64,000 nt of DNA, taken from NCBI RefSeq assembly GCF_026016445.1, contig NZ_CP096147.1, positions 2,501-66,500 of the forward strand, read 5' to 3'. The notes below the pieces were generated by a model. That model was not told the origin of the DNA, did no database searches, and saw only the letters and a list, made by a program, of their open reading frames with translations. The translations under genes were made by a program, and so were the position numbers. Origin of the DNA: Cognatishimia activa (GTDB lineage: Bacteria; Pseudomonadota; Alphaproteobacteria; Rhodobacterales; Rhodobacteraceae). Below are positions 10,964 to 20,511 of this stretch, piece by piece (the first letter of the stretch is position 1; each line of letters begins with the position of its first letter).

Positions 10964-11919
10964 CAGTTCAACTCCTCAACTGGGCGCAAGCACGCGCGTT
11001 GGTGGCGGCCGATATTCAGTTCCGGCAATTTATCAAAGCAAGGTTCACGAGAATCCGAACAACGATCCGCAAAAGGACATCCTGTTGGCGGCGTTAGCTG
11101 ATTGGGTGGCTGACCTGGGATGCTCTGTAGCTTGGCGTCATGTGCATTGATGTTTGGAACGGCCCGCATCAGACCACGGGTATAGGGATGGCTTGGCGCG
11201 GCAAAGATTTCACGCGTGTCAGCGCGCTCCATTACGCGACCGCCATATAGAACTAGCGTCTCATCGCAGAAGCCTGCGACCACGCCCAGGTCGTGGGTGA
11301 TCAACATGATCGAGCTGCCATATTCCTTTTGAATGTCATCAAGCAGCCGCATGATTTGAGCCTGTACGGTCACATCCAGAGCCGTTGTCGGCTCATCTGC
11401 AAGGATTAGCTTCGGACGGCAGAGCAGAGCCATTGCAATTACGATCCGCTGACGCATGCCGCCGGAAAACTCATGCGGGTAGCTTTGCAGACGGTTTTTT
11501 GCGTCTGGGATTTGCACCGCATCCATGGCTTCCAGCACGCGCGCGCGTGCAGCGCGACCGCGCAAACCTTCGTGCAGCTCCAGAACCTCATTTAGCTGGC
11601 GCTCAACCGTCATGTAAGGATTGAGCGAGCTCATCGGGTCTTGGAAGATAATCCCAATTTCCTTGGCGCGGATTTTGTTGATCCGCGACACCGGCATATC
11701 CAGCAGGTTCTGGTCGTTGAACAGGATGCGACCGCGAGTTTCGGCGTTTTTCGCAAGCAAACCAAGGATCGACAGGGCGATCTGTGATTTGCCTGACCCA
11801 CTTTCCCCCACGATGGCCAGCTTCTGCCCCGCCTCGATGTCAAAGCTGACATCATTTACAGCGTGCACAAAGCCATCGGGTGTACGGAAACGGATCGATA
11901 GATCTTGGACAGAGAGCAT
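10963..11919 (-). CDS. oppD: Peptide ABC transporter ATP-binding protein, OppD-type
   Basis: A 318-residue ATPase paired with OppF. Walker A is GESGSGKSQ, the signature SGGMRQRIVIAMAL and Walker B LILADEPTTALD, with the cysteine-bearing C-terminal oligopeptide domain (CPFADRC). The start at 11919 (MLSVQDLSIRF) has AAGGAG upstream and matches the N-terminus of OppF, so the longer open frame to 12018 is rejected. It lies 4 nt after the permease gene oppC. Confidence 0.9.
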   Translation of the reverse strand: MLSVQDLSIRFRTPDGFVHAVNDVSFDIEAGQKLAIVGESGSGKSQIALSILGLLAKNAETRGRILFNDQNLLDMPVSRINKIRAKEIGIIFQDPMSSLNPYMTVERQLNEVLELHEGLRGRAARARVLEAMDAVQIPDAKNRLQSYPHEFSGGMRQRIVIAMALLCRPKLILADEPTTALDVTVQAQIMRLLDDIQKEYGSSIMLITHDLGVVAGFCDETLVLYGGRVMERADTREIFAAPSHPYTRGLMRAVPNINAHDAKLQSIPGQPPNQLTPPTGCPFADRCSDSREPCFDKLPELNIGRHQRACLRPVEELN

Positions 11920-11923
11920 GGTC

Positions 11924-12853
11924 TTAACGCTCCTTCGGATCAAGCGCGTCCCGAAGGCCGTCGCCGATGTAGTAAAGTGAGACCTGCGCCACCACAAAGA
12001 AGGCCGCCGGGAAGGCAAGCTGCCAGAGTGTGCCGAAGGTCATGGTTTTTGCACCCTCAGAAATCAACGCACCCCAGCTGGTGTTCGGTTCTTGAATACC
12101 AACACCCAGGAAGGACACGAGGCTTTCCATCATGATCATCTCTGGGATCGAAATCGACATGTAGATCACAATCACCCACAGCATGTTGGGCAGGATGTGT
12201 TTGAAGATGATCCGTGCATCGCTCATGCCGAGCATACGGGCTGCGTCTACGAACTCTTTGTTTTTCAGAGTCTGCACTTGACCACGCACGATCAACAGAC
12301 CCGCGGTCCAGTTGATAATGATCATAACGATAATCATCTGCTCAATGGAACGACCAAAGAAGGCCTGCCAGACGACGAAGAAAATGATGTATGGGATCGA
12401 CAGGGTGATGTTGAAGGCACCCATAATAATCTGGTCAATACGACCGCCATAATAGCCTGCGATTGCACCCATGGTGGAGCCAATACAAACCGCTACAATG
12501 GCAGCGACAAAGCCGACAAGCAAGGATACGCGGGAGCCCTGAGCCACGCGGGCATATAGGTCGCGTCCCAGTTCATCCACGCCAAAGTAGTGGCCGTTTT
12601 CCCAGTTCGGGCCGCCCTGTTCTTTGACTTTGCCCAGAACAGACCAGTCGATCTCTTCATAGGTCCACTGTGCGAAGTATTGCCCGAAGGTCGCAAACAG
12701 AGCCAAAAGGATTAGCATGGCCATAGAGACCACTGCCATTCTATTTTTGAAGAAACGCATCCTTGCGTCAGCCCAGAAAGACCGGCTATTGATCATTTCT
12801 TCGGCCGCAGCGTTGGCAAACGCCGGGCTGTTCATGACTTTTTTAGTTCTCAT
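11924..12853 (-). CDS. oppC: Peptide ABC transporter permease, OppC-type
   Basis: A 309-residue inner-membrane permease with a first membrane segment near residues 38-58, a periplasmic stretch containing GVDELGRDLYARV (typical of OppC/DppC), and then five membrane segments with the EAA-like cytoplasmic loop (EFVDAARMLGMSDARIIFKHILPN). It forms the channel with OppB. The ATGA junction overlaps oppB by 4 nt. Confidence 0.9.
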   Translation of the reverse strand: MRTKKVMNSPAFANAAAEEMINSRSFWADARMRFFKNRMAVVSMAMLILLALFATFGQYFAQWTYEEIDWSVLGKVKEQGGPNWENGHYFGVDELGRDLYARVAQGSRVSLLVGFVAAIVAVCIGSTMGAIAGYYGGRIDQIIMGAFNITLSIPYIIFFVVWQAFFGRSIEQMIIVMIIINWTAGLLIVRGQVQTLKNKEFVDAARMLGMSDARIIFKHILPNMLWVIVIYMSISIPEMIMMESLVSFLGVGIQEPNTSWGALISEGAKTMTFGTLWQLAFPAAFFVVAQVSLYYIGDGLRDALDPKER

Positions 12854-13782
12854 TTCAAGCCGCTCCGGACTTTTGGATCAATCCATGCGTAGATCAGGTC
12901 GACGATGAGCGTCAGAGCGAACGTCAGCACGGAATAGAGAATGGCGAGGCCGAGGATCACCGAGTAATCTCGGGTATATGCGGCATCGATGAAGTTTTGC
13001 CCGATACCACCGGTCGAGAAGAAGATGTCGATGAAAACCGATCCGGTGATCATGTAAACAAAGACCGGCCCCATGTAGGAAATCACGGGCAACAAGGCAG
13101 GCTTCAGTGCGTGGCGGATCAGAATGGTCCGCTCTGGCAGGCCTTTGGCGCGTGCGGTTCGAATGTATGGAGCGGAAAGTGTTTCAAGCAAGCCACCGCG
13201 TGTCAGACGCGCGACAGAGGCCATGTAGGATGTACCCAAAGCCACGGCCGGCATAATCACGTATTGCCATTGCCCTCCGTTCCAACCGCCGCCCGGTAAC
13301 AAGCCCCAAGCCAGAGTGAACAATAGCACCATCAGCGGTGCGAGAACAAAGTTCGGGAAGATTTGCGAAAAGATCGCAAGGCCGGTCATCACATAGTCCC
13401 AGAAGGAGTTATGTCGTAGCGCTGCCACGACGCCAAGCGGAATGCCAAGCACCAGAACAAAGACAGCTGAGAAGAAACCGTAAGTCAGCGTCACAGGGAA
13501 ACCCTGTGAGATCAGATCGTTCACGGTGCGATCTTTTTGCGAGAAACTTGGACCGAAGTCGAAGTAAAACACGATGTTTTTAATGTAAGTCCACAGCTGC
13601 ACGTAAAGCGGCTCATCAAGACCGTAACGTTCCAGAACGTTTTTCATCACAGCAGGGGGCAGGGGGCGTTCTGATGTGAATGGTCCACCCGGCGCGAGGC
13701 GCATCAGGAAGAAACAAATCACAATCAAGATTAGAACAATTGGGACAACCGCAATCAGGCGGCGGAGTGTGTAGCTAAGCAT
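12850..13782 (-). CDS. oppB: Peptide ABC transporter permease, OppB-type
   Basis: A 310-residue permease starting MLSYTLRRLIAVVP, the usual OppB/DppB N-terminal membrane segment, and carrying the EAA loop (YIRTARAKGLPERTILIRHALKP). Six membrane segments are apparent. GAGG precedes the ATG. It follows oppA after a 63-nt spacer that contains a strong stem-loop. Confidence 0.92.
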   Translation of the reverse strand: MLSYTLRRLIAVVPIVLILIVICFFLMRLAPGGPFTSERPLPPAVMKNVLERYGLDEPLYVQLWTYIKNIVFYFDFGPSFSQKDRTVNDLISQGFPVTLTYGFFSAVFVLVLGIPLGVVAALRHNSFWDYVMTGLAIFSQIFPNFVLAPLMVLLFTLAWGLLPGGGWNGGQWQYVIMPAVALGTSYMASVARLTRGGLLETLSAPYIRTARAKGLPERTILIRHALKPALLPVISYMGPVFVYMITGSVFIDIFFSTGGIGQNFIDAAYTRDYSVILGLAILYSVLTFALTLIVDLIYAWIDPKVRSGLK

Positions 13783-13795
13783 GGAAACCTCAAGA

Positions 13796-13821
13796 CCCCG
13801 CCGCTTAAAACTGCGGCGGGG
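13796..13821 (-). repeat. Intercistronic stem-loop between oppA and oppB
   Basis: CCCCGCCGC and GCGGCGGGG form a perfect 9-bp stem around an 8-base loop, 25 nt after the oppA stop. No T-run follows on the minus strand, so it is not a full terminator. Such hairpins often protect the upstream binding-protein mRNA or cause partial attenuation, giving more OppA than permease. Confidence 0.75.
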
Positions 13822-13845
13822 ATTGGCTGCACAATTTACGAAGGA

Positions 13846-15462
13846 TTACTTCGCGACTTTGTACATATCTTTCGAGTAGTACTTTTGCTGAACGTTGTTC
13901 ACTGGCCAGCCTTTAACGTCAGCTTTCAGCATCATGTTCGCAGAATAGTGGTAGATCGGAATAACCGGCATTTCGTCGGCCAGGATCTGTTCTACTTCTG
14001 TGTACAGAGGTGTTGTGTCGCTGGAAGACTTCGCTTCAGCCAACAGCTCGTCTACACGTGCGTTGTTATCCTTCGCATCGTTGTAGCCAGAGTCAGACTG
14101 CAGCAGGTCCAAGAATGTGGAGGCTTCGTTATAGTCGCCACACCATGCACCACGTGCCATTTCAAAGTTCTGCGCGCCTCGGTTTTCCAGGAACACTTTC
14201 CATTCCTGGTTTTCCAGGCTCACATCCACACCCAGTTTTTGCTTCCACATTTGGGTCGCAACAATCGCCACCTGCTGGTGAGATTCAGAAGTGTTGTAGA
14301 GGTATGTGAAGGACAGAGGCTCGCCGCCTTTGCCGTAGCCCGCTTCCGCCATGAGCTCCATCGCCTTCGCATCACGCTCGGACTGAGACATACCGGCATA
14401 TGCGATTTCTGGGGATTCAAAGCCCGCTGTCGCCGCTGGAGTGAAGTTATACGCTGGGAACTGGCCACCCTGAAGCACCTGATCCACGATCACATTACGA
14501 TCAACCGCCAGAGCCAACGCTTGACGTACACGCACGTCTTGGAAGGCTTCAGGGCCGGATGCCAGGTTGAAGGAGAAGTAATAGTTACACAGACGTGGCA
14601 CCGCGATGGCCTCATCAGGCAGTTCAGCCTTCAGAGTTGGGTACTGACCCGCTGGAGTATCAGTCTTGTCCAGTTCGCCCGCACGGTAACGTGTCAGAGC
14701 TTGGTTTTCATCACCAATCACCAGCGCAACAACAGTGTCCAGAACAGTGTTCTCGTTGTTCCAGTACATTTCGTTGCGCACGCGCGTGGAGCGCTCTTTC
14801 AGAACGTGCTCGGTCAGCTTGTAAGCGCCGTTGCCCACGATGTTTTCTGGCAAAGTCCACTTGTCGCCATGCGCTTCGATCGCCCATTTTGGCGCAGGGA
14901 AGGTGGTGGAGTGTGCAACCATATCCGCGAAGTAAGGCAGTGGCTGGGACAGTTCGACTACCAGAGTGTAGTCGTCAGACGCGGATACACCCAGATCTTC
15001 AGGCTGTGCGTTGCCCGCGATGATTTCTGCACCGTTTTTGATGGACATCAGTTCCATGTACCATGCGTAAGGGGATGCCAGTTCTGGGGTAACCGCGCGC
15101 TTCCATGCATAAACGAAGTCATGCGCTGTCACTGGGTTGCCGTCAGACCACTTTGCGTCGTTGCGCAGAGTGAAAGTGTAAGTCATGTTGTCTGCAGAAA
15201 CGGTGTGGCTCAGCGCTACACCTGGTGCCAGCTTGCCGTTGCCGTCCTGGTTATACAAACCTTCAAACAGGTCGCGTACGATGCCGGAACCATCTGTGTC
15301 TTCAACCAGCTGCGGGTCAAAGGAAGAGCTTTCGTCAAGCAGACGATATGTATATGTCTGATCGTCGGCCAGCTGAGTGCCAGCTGGTACGTCAGCGGCA
15401 AATGCCTGAGTCGACAAAGCTGTCGTCAGTGTTAATGCCAATGCAAAGGTTGTTTTTTTCAT
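13846..15462 (-). CDS. oppA: Oligopeptide ABC transporter substrate-binding protein, OppA-type
   Basis: A 538-residue periplasmic solute-binding protein (family 5). A signal peptide (residues 1-24, cut after AFA) precedes the mature start ADVPAGTQL. Family features include TYTFTLRNDAKWSDGNPVTAHDF-like sequence near residues 95-115 and VRQALALAVDR in the middle. It captures oligopeptides for OppBCDF. The second ATG of ATGATG is chosen because it lies 6 nt from GGGGAG; the first would be only 3 nt away. First gene of the operon, with a 520-nt upstream region. Confidence 0.93.
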   Translation of the reverse strand: MKKTTFALALTLTTALSTQAFAADVPAGTQLADDQTYTYRLLDESSSFDPQLVEDTDGSGIVRDLFEGLYNQDGNGKLAPGVALSHTVSADNMTYTFTLRNDAKWSDGNPVTAHDFVYAWKRAVTPELASPYAWYMELMSIKNGAEIIAGNAQPEDLGVSASDDYTLVVELSQPLPYFADMVAHSTTFPAPKWAIEAHGDKWTLPENIVGNGAYKLTEHVLKERSTRVRNEMYWNNENTVLDTVVALVIGDENQALTRYRAGELDKTDTPAGQYPTLKAELPDEAIAVPRLCNYYFSFNLASGPEAFQDVRVRQALALAVDRNVIVDQVLQGGQFPAYNFTPAATAGFESPEIAYAGMSQSERDAKAMELMAEAGYGKGGEPLSFTYLYNTSESHQQVAIVATQMWKQKLGVDVSLENQEWKVFLENRGAQNFEMARGAWCGDYNEASTFLDLLQSDSGYNDAKDNNARVDELLAEAKSSSDTTPLYTEVEQILADEMPVIPIYHYSANMMLKADVKGWPVNNVQQKYYSKDMYKVAK

Positions 15463-15985
15463 CATAATCTCCCCGTCAGAGTTACTGATTGATGACCCGC
15501 TAAACACAGAAACCAGATCCCTCGCCTAAATGTCGGGATCTGCGTGCCGCTCGGATCTGGCGGTTGCAATTTGGAAGGCGGAATTGCCTCCCTTGTTCTT
15601 GGCAGTGCAGCAGCACTTAAGAAGCGGAGCGTCGGGTCTTATTGTCACTCACTGCACAAGACCCACCCCTCAATGTATCTCGCACAGACCCAATGCATCC
15701 GCTTCCATGGCAAAAGTATTCAAAGAGTAGCGAAATCTTGCAAATGCCGGTTTTGCATAGGGTCATGTGAAGCAGGCATAGGCGCTGATGCGTAAATCGA
15801 CTGCGCGCTTAAGTCATTGCAATCAAGTCTAAAATACGAGTTGTCACTCGTGGAATGGCGATCAAGCCCAGCGTTAGCCTATGATGCTAAATTTGTCGCT
15901 GGGCTTCTGACGCGTAAAAATGGGCCTATTGCGAGCAATTTCTGCGCAAAAGGGGTGCTCAATTTGTAGAGCTAAACCTATGGAA
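15463..15985. other. Intergenic region upstream of oppA
   Basis: About 520 nt without a convincing gene; short frames here have no ribosome-binding site or family features. It should hold the opp promoter, but I cannot point to a clear -35/-10 pair. A 10-bp inverted repeat (15864-15873 with 15897-15906) lies about 80 nt past the stop of the DMT transporter gene. Confidence 0.6.
15864..15906. repeat. Inverted repeat downstream of the DMT transporter gene
   Basis: AAGCCCAGCG and CGCTGGGCTT are perfect complements separated by 23 nt, with an inner TAGC/GCTA pair. It lies about 80 nt after the transporter stop codon. No good T-run follows on the minus strand, so terminator function is uncertain. 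Confidence 0.45.
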
Positions 15986-16954
15986 TCAGGTTTCAGACTT
16001 GGGCTTTGGTCTGCGGCGCAGGTGAGTCGAAATACGAAACCCGCCAGGTGCAATCGCGCGCGTCCGGTTTCTCAAAACAGGGGTGTTGGCAGAGTTGCCC
16101 GCCGCGGCTTCGCGGACCACGATGTAGATGCCGCTCAGGATGATCACGCCAGCGCCAATAAGGGTCTGCTCGTCCGGAAATTCGTCAAAGAACATGGCCC
16201 CATAAATGGTTGCCCAAACGATCTGACTGTACTGCATTGGCGCAACGATGGCCGCTTCACCTGATCGATAGGCCCCTACCAATAGGAATGCAGCAATGAA
16301 GCCCATGACGGCAACAGCGCCAATCGCTGCGAAATCGAAAAGCGGCATTGGCTTATAATTAAATGCGAGGGCGATGCTCATCGTGATAAAGATCGCGGCA
16401 AAAGGGTAGAGCATCATCACGACCTGACTTTCCTCATTGCCAATCCGGCGTGCGATGACTGATTGTGTTGCGACGCACAATGCCGCGCAGAGCCCGGCGA
16501 TGTGGCCAAGTGAAAGCGGTTCTGCTCCGGGGCGAACGACGATCAACACCCCCACGAGTCCCAGCACCACGGCACCAGCTCGATGGATGCCAACGCGTTC
16601 TCCCAGGACCGGAATAGCGATCAGAGTGATCAATAGTGGAACAGTAAACAGGATTGAATAGACCTGTGCCATCGGCAGCGCAGAGAAGGCGTAAAACCCA
16701 CAAATGCCACCTAAAACCATTGTCAAAGATCGCGCAGCGACCCACCAAGGGTGGATGGGGCGCAAACGCGCCTGTTCATCGGAGGTGATCATCATAAGTG
16801 TGAGAAGCGGGAATGACAGCAGACTTGCAAAGAACAAGACCTGCATCGGTGCGTAAATACCGCCGAGGTACCGGATGATCACATCGTGTGATGCGTAAAC
16901 CGTGAAGGCAGCGAGCGAGAGCAGGGCGCCTTTGAGATTATTCGTGGGGGTCAT
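15986..16954 (-). CDS. DMT-superfamily (EamA) transporter
   Basis: A 322-residue integral membrane protein with about ten hydrophobic segments arranged as two EamA repeats (roughly residues 8-140 and 150-285) and a basic cytoplasmic tail of about 35 residues. Members export or import metabolites such as amino acids or nucleotide precursors; the substrate cannot be inferred from sequence. It lies between the opp operon and leuB without obvious operon partners. Confidence 0.88.
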   Translation of the reverse strand: MTPTNNLKGALLSLAAFTVYASHDVIIRYLGGIYAPMQVLFFASLLSFPLLTLMMITSDEQARLRPIHPWWVAARSLTMVLGGICGFYAFSALPMAQVYSILFTVPLLITLIAIPVLGERVGIHRAGAVVLGLVGVLIVVRPGAEPLSLGHIAGLCAALCVATQSVIARRIGNEESQVVMMLYPFAAIFITMSIALAFNYKPMPLFDFAAIGAVAVMGFIAAFLLVGAYRSGEAAIVAPMQYSQIVWATIYGAMFFDEFPDEQTLIGAGVIILSGIYIVVREAAAGNSANTPVLRNRTRAIAPGGFRISTHLRRRPKPKSET

Positions 16955-17049
16955 TGCGAATCCAGTGCAAGCGGGAGCGCTAACATCTGGATTATCACAT
17001 ATCGGGAATGTGGCAAGCCGCAGGGTATCGAAGTTTGGCTTGCGGGAGG

Positions 17050-17080
17050 AAAAAAGGGCTGGCGCGTTATCGGCCAGCCC
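17050..17080 (-). terminator. Intrinsic terminator after leuB
   Basis: On the minus strand GGGCTGGC and GCCAGCCC pair around a 9-base loop, followed by six T. It lies 14 nt beyond the leuB stop. Confidence 0.92.
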
Positions 17081-17093
17081 AATTTTATATCAC

Positions 17094-18200
17094 TTACAGA
17101 GATGCATCCAGCGCGGCCAAGATCGCATCACCCATTTGGGATGTGCTCACGGGCTGCGCATCTTCTGCCTGCATCAGGTCGCCCGTGCGCACGCCGTCTG
17201 CCAGAACTTGCTCAACCGCTTTTTCAAGACGGGTCGCTTCTTCGCCCTGATCAAAGCTGTAGCGCAGTGCCATTGCGAAGCTCAGGATACATGCGCATGG
17301 GTTTGCTTTGCCTTCACCCGCAATGTCTGGTGCGGAACCGTGAACCGGCTCGTAAAGCGCTTTCGGACGACCGTTTTCCATCGGTGCACCCAAGGATGCG
17401 GATGGCAGCATGCCCAGAGAACCTGTCAGCATCGCCGCGCAATCAGATAGAATGTCGCCAAAGAGGTTATCGGTCAGGATGACGTCAAACTGCTTAGGTG
17501 CACGTACCAGCTGCATCGCGCCGTTGTCGGCATACATGTGGGAGAGTTCGACATCAGAGTAGGACTCTTGATGCACGCGCTCAACAACCTCACGCCACAG
17601 AATGCCAGATTCCATAACGTTGGCTTTTTCCATGGACACAACTTTGTTGTTGCGACGGCGTGCCAGTTCAAAGGCAGAGCGTGCAACGCGGTCAATTTCC
17701 GCTTCGGTGTAACGCTGGGTGTTAATGCCGACGCGCTGACCGTTTTCTTCGAAGATGCCGCGTGGCTCACCAAAGTAAGACCCGGATGTCAGCTCGCGCA
17801 CGATCATGATGTCGAGGCCGGCAACGATGTCTTTTTTCAATGAGGAGAAATCAGCCAAAGCGTCAAAACACTGCGCTGGGCGCAAGTTTGCAAAAAGATC
17901 CATCTCTTTACGCAGGCGCAGAAGACCACGCTCTGGTTTCACAGAGAAGTCCAGATTGTCATAAGCAGGACCACCAACAGCACCCAGAAGTACCGCGTCC
18001 GCCTCTTGTGCTTTTGCCATGGTGTCGTCGTGCAGAGGGGTGCCGTGCGCGTCATATGCTGCGCCGCCCACCAGATCTTCGCTCACGTCGAATTTCAGAC
18101 CGCGTTTGTCACCATACCACTCGATGATACGACGCACCTGAGCCATGACTTCTTGTCCAATACCGTCGCCCGGCAGGATCAGCAGAGAGGGGTTGCTCAT
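17094..18200 (-). CDS. leuB: 3-isopropylmalate dehydrogenase
   Basis: A 368-residue NAD-dependent enzyme of leucine synthesis that oxidises and decarboxylates 3-isopropylmalate to 2-oxoisocaproate in the cytoplasm. It begins with [13 protein letters not shown], has [15 protein letters not shown] (substrate loop), [16 protein letters not shown] (metal-binding Asp) and the NAD site [26 protein letters not shown] precedes the ATG. leuD and leuC lie 2.3-5.7 kb upstream in the same direction, with two unrelated genes between leuB and leuD. Confidence 0.97.
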   Translation of the reverse strand: MSNPSLLILPGDGIGQEVMAQVRRIIEWYGDKRGLKFDVSEDLVGGAAYDAHGTPLHDDTMAKAQEADAVLLGAVGGPAYDNLDFSVKPERGLLRLRKEMDLFANLRPAQCFDALADFSSLKKDIVAGLDIMIVRELTSGSYFGEPRGIFEENGQRVGINTQRYTEAEIDRVARSAFELARRRNNKVVSMEKANVMESGILWREVVERVHQESYSDVELSHMYADNGAMQLVRAPKQFDVILTDNLFGDILSDCAAMLTGSLGMLPSASLGAPMENGRPKALYEPVHGSAPDIAGEGKANPCACILSFAMALRYSFDQGEEATRLEKAVEQVLADGVRTGDLMQAEDAQPVSTSQMGDAILAALDASL

Positions 18201-18295
18201 GTTGATTCATCCTTCAGAAATTTGCTTGCCGCTGCCTAGCTTTTACAGCCAGAAAGATCAAGAAACCTTGGGGTTTTGCGCAGGAAAGTTGCGAA

Positions 18296-19393
18296 TTATT
18301 CCGGCAAAGCGACGTCAATCCAAACCAATCGATGTCGACTACTGTCGGTCTGTCCCTCAAATGGGGGCGACAGGCCTGCGGAGATCACCTCCAGATCAGG
18401 AGATGGTAACACATAGCTCACTCGCAAATTGCCGGGGCCTGGGGAGTGATAAGTGACCGTATGGGCATCACTGTGTGGCCAATTTTCAAAGGGATCGTTG
18501 AGTAAGTTTGATGTCAGAATGTCGGAGATAACGTGGTGATGCCCCTCACCGAGAAAGGGGTCGACGTTCATTTGCGCAGCAAGCACATAGGGTGCATCGT
18601 ATCTCTTGGAACTGAGTTCACCTAGCCAAAATAGGTTTTCATCGGCGTTGCGATGCCCATTTCTATCCTCCGGGCCATCAAACACAGGCGGTGTAGCATG
18701 GTGGGTCAACACCCAAAGTTTTTTGTCGTTAATTGTGAAAGGGATGGCAGCGTAAGCAACGGAGGCCAAACGCTGAATAGCAATCGCCTCACGAGGAAGA
18801 AAGCTCTCAATTTCATCAAACTGCGTCGTCGCTTTCCACAGTAAATGAGAGAAGGTTTCTACTGCATCCTGATCGATCGGATAGCGCGATAAGACCGCGA
18901 TTCCGGATTGCCCTGGAAAGCGACCATAGCCCTGCGCATCTCTTGGGTCGTTGGTTCGCCCATTCCCGTCAATATCAAAACCTGTTGGAATTCCGGTGTT
19001 TGGTCGCGGAGCATAAAGATAGGCGAGGTCCAGCTCTGCGCGATTCAAAAGCACTGCTAGAGCTTTCAGTGCTGCGAACTGAGCGTCGTAATCAAAGCTC
19101 TGAATGATTAGAATATCTGGCCGGTACTGAACGATAGTTCGTGAGGTGGACTGAACTTTTGGCGTTTCGCGAAAAATGTCACGCAACAACAGGCCCGGGC
19201 CTTTTTGCGAAAGCTCAGTGTTAAAAGTCGCGATGCGGATTGTCTCTGCAGCCGTGGCGAGACTCCAGTTAATCAGACAGGCTGCAAGCCCTGCGCAACG
19301 GCATAAGCGCGTTTGCGGTTTTCGTCGATCATCGTTGCGATGCGGGTCATGGCGATGCCACGCATTACCAGGCCTGCCGGGAAGAATGCCCAA
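18296..19393 (-). CDS. Exported endonuclease/exonuclease/phosphatase-fold protein
   Basis: A protein of up to 365 residues whose C-terminal 310 residues match the EEP (DNase I-like) fold: IRIATFNTELSQKG at the start, RPDILIIQ, the segment GQSGIAVLSRYPI, and a THHATPP motif. A hydrophobic stretch ending ATAAET looks like a signal peptide, suggesting an exported enzyme. The start is doubtful: the only usable in-frame start is TTG at 19393, which gives a long basic N-region and overlaps the upstream membrane-protein gene by 121 nt; the real start may be a rarer codon further in. The substrate is unknown. Confidence 0.75.
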   Translation of the reverse strand: MGILPGRPGNAWHRHDPHRNDDRRKPQTRLCRCAGLAACLINWSLATAAETIRIATFNTELSQKGPGLLLRDIFRETPKVQSTSRTIVQYRPDILIIQSFDYDAQFAALKALAVLLNRAELDLAYLYAPRPNTGIPTGFDIDGNGRTNDPRDAQGYGRFPGQSGIAVLSRYPIDQDAVETFSHLLWKATTQFDEIESFLPREAIAIQRLASVAYAAIPFTINDKKLWVLTHHATPPVFDGPEDRNGHRNADENLFWLGELSSKRYDAPYVLAAQMNVDPFLGEGHHHVISDILTSNLLNDPFENWPHSDAHTVTYHSPGPGNLRVSYVLPSPDLEVISAGLSPPFEGQTDSSRHRLVWIDVALPE

Positions 19394-20106
19394 ATTGCCA
19401 CCGTCCAGATCAGCGTTTGCGGATTGGTCAACTGTAATGGGTTGGCGATATCCGAAATGGCCTTGAAAAAGGCAGGAAACAAGAATGGCATGAGAATGCC
19501 TAACGCAATGTTAAGACGTCCATCGCGGGTAAGGCGCGGTAGAACATCACCGCCAACGGTTGGATCAAACAGGGGCAGGTTGACCCAGACATTGAACGCA
19601 CCGTTGCGTGCTGGCCAATCTAGGGCGCGCACGAGAAAGAAGAAGATCGCCAAGCTGATCAGCGAAAACGCATAAGCCGTTCCAGCTGCCATGCGGACAA
19701 ATTCAAGTTCTGCAGCAGAGGCGCCTTGCGGCATAGTCACCGTTACAAGTCGGACAGGTGAGTAAGGGAAATCTAATACATTGCCAGTCAGAGTGGCGAT
19801 TGTTTTCAGAAGACCATTAAGCGCGTTTGGATCGGACGCGTTGCGATAAACGGACGCGATTGTAAAAACAGTCACCAAGACTGCAACATATCTCAGACGA
19901 TTGAAGGGCGGCGCATTCCGAAACTCAAGAATACTAGGATAGGTGGCGTAATACTCAATGAAGACGAACAGGCTCGAAAATATCGCAAGTAGCACGACGA
20001 CCTGAGACGCATCTGAGTTGACTCCCGGCAAAAGAAGCGCCGGTAAAGCCACTAGAAATGCAATCAAAATTGCGCGTGTTATCGCGCTTATAAATTGTGT
20101 GAGCAC
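19273..20106 (-). CDS. Hypothetical integral membrane protein
   Basis: A 277-residue protein with about six hydrophobic segments (near residues 10-30, 36-55, 75-92, 140-165, 205-220 and 240-258). It begins with GTG after GGGAAAGA. I recognise no characterised family. Its 3' end overlaps the reading frame of the exported EEP protein, so the two are probably co-expressed. Confidence 0.75.
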   Translation of the reverse strand: MLTQFISAITRAILIAFLVALPALLLPGVNSDASQVVVLLAIFSSLFVFIEYYATYPSILEFRNAPPFNRLRYVAVLVTVFTIASVYRNASDPNALNGLLKTIATLTGNVLDFPYSPVRLVTVTMPQGASAAELEFVRMAAGTAYAFSLISLAIFFFLVRALDWPARNGAFNVWVNLPLFDPTVGGDVLPRLTRDGRLNIALGILMPFLFPAFFKAISDIANPLQLTNPQTLIWTVAIWAFFPAGLVMRGIAMTRIATMIDENRKRAYAVAQGLQPV

Positions 20107-20511
20107 TGCTCTTTCCCTTCAAACTGGACCGCCACGGTTCTATGCCGCGTGCTGTTTCCAACTTGAGATCCCGTCATTCTGACAGGTCTGCCTCATTCTT
20201 GCCCCAATCGTGCCGGGATTTGGACAAAGGCTCAACTGTTAGTTTATGAAAGCGCGGAATTCCCTGGGTTCAGAGCAAAAAGTGGTGCGCGAATGCACCA
20301 GATTTCTGAAAAAAGTACAGGAAACCATGATGCTATGAGGCGAGGCTCACCTGCATATCTGTGTTGGTCGGCCCCGAAAAAGACTCTGATGCTCTTAAAA
20401 TCTAGTGCTTAGTTCGCCGCATATTAAAGTCTCTCGGCCGATGCGCCACATTTACGCCACAAAAAAAGCCGCCCGAATTGGGCGGCTTCTTCAATTTGAT
20501 TAAACGTCTGT
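20107..20511. other. Intergenic region between leuD and the membrane-protein gene
   Basis: About 400 nt without a supported gene. It contains the leuD terminator at its right end and presumably the promoter of the membrane-protein/EEP pair. I see no repeat, RNA gene or clear promoter motif in 20160-20450. Confidence 0.6.
20461..20487 (-). terminator. Intrinsic terminator after leuD
   Basis: On the minus strand GCCGCCC and GGGCGGC pair around AATTC, followed by seven T. It lies 25 nt past the leuD stop. Confidence 0.93.

Noticed and set aside
13885..15435. 516-codon frame on the plus strand
   Set aside because: Antisense to oppA, explained by codon bias of a highly expressed gene.
15530..15795. 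Two overlapping small frames upstream of oppA
   Set aside because: No ribosome-binding site, no recognisable domain, unusual composition.
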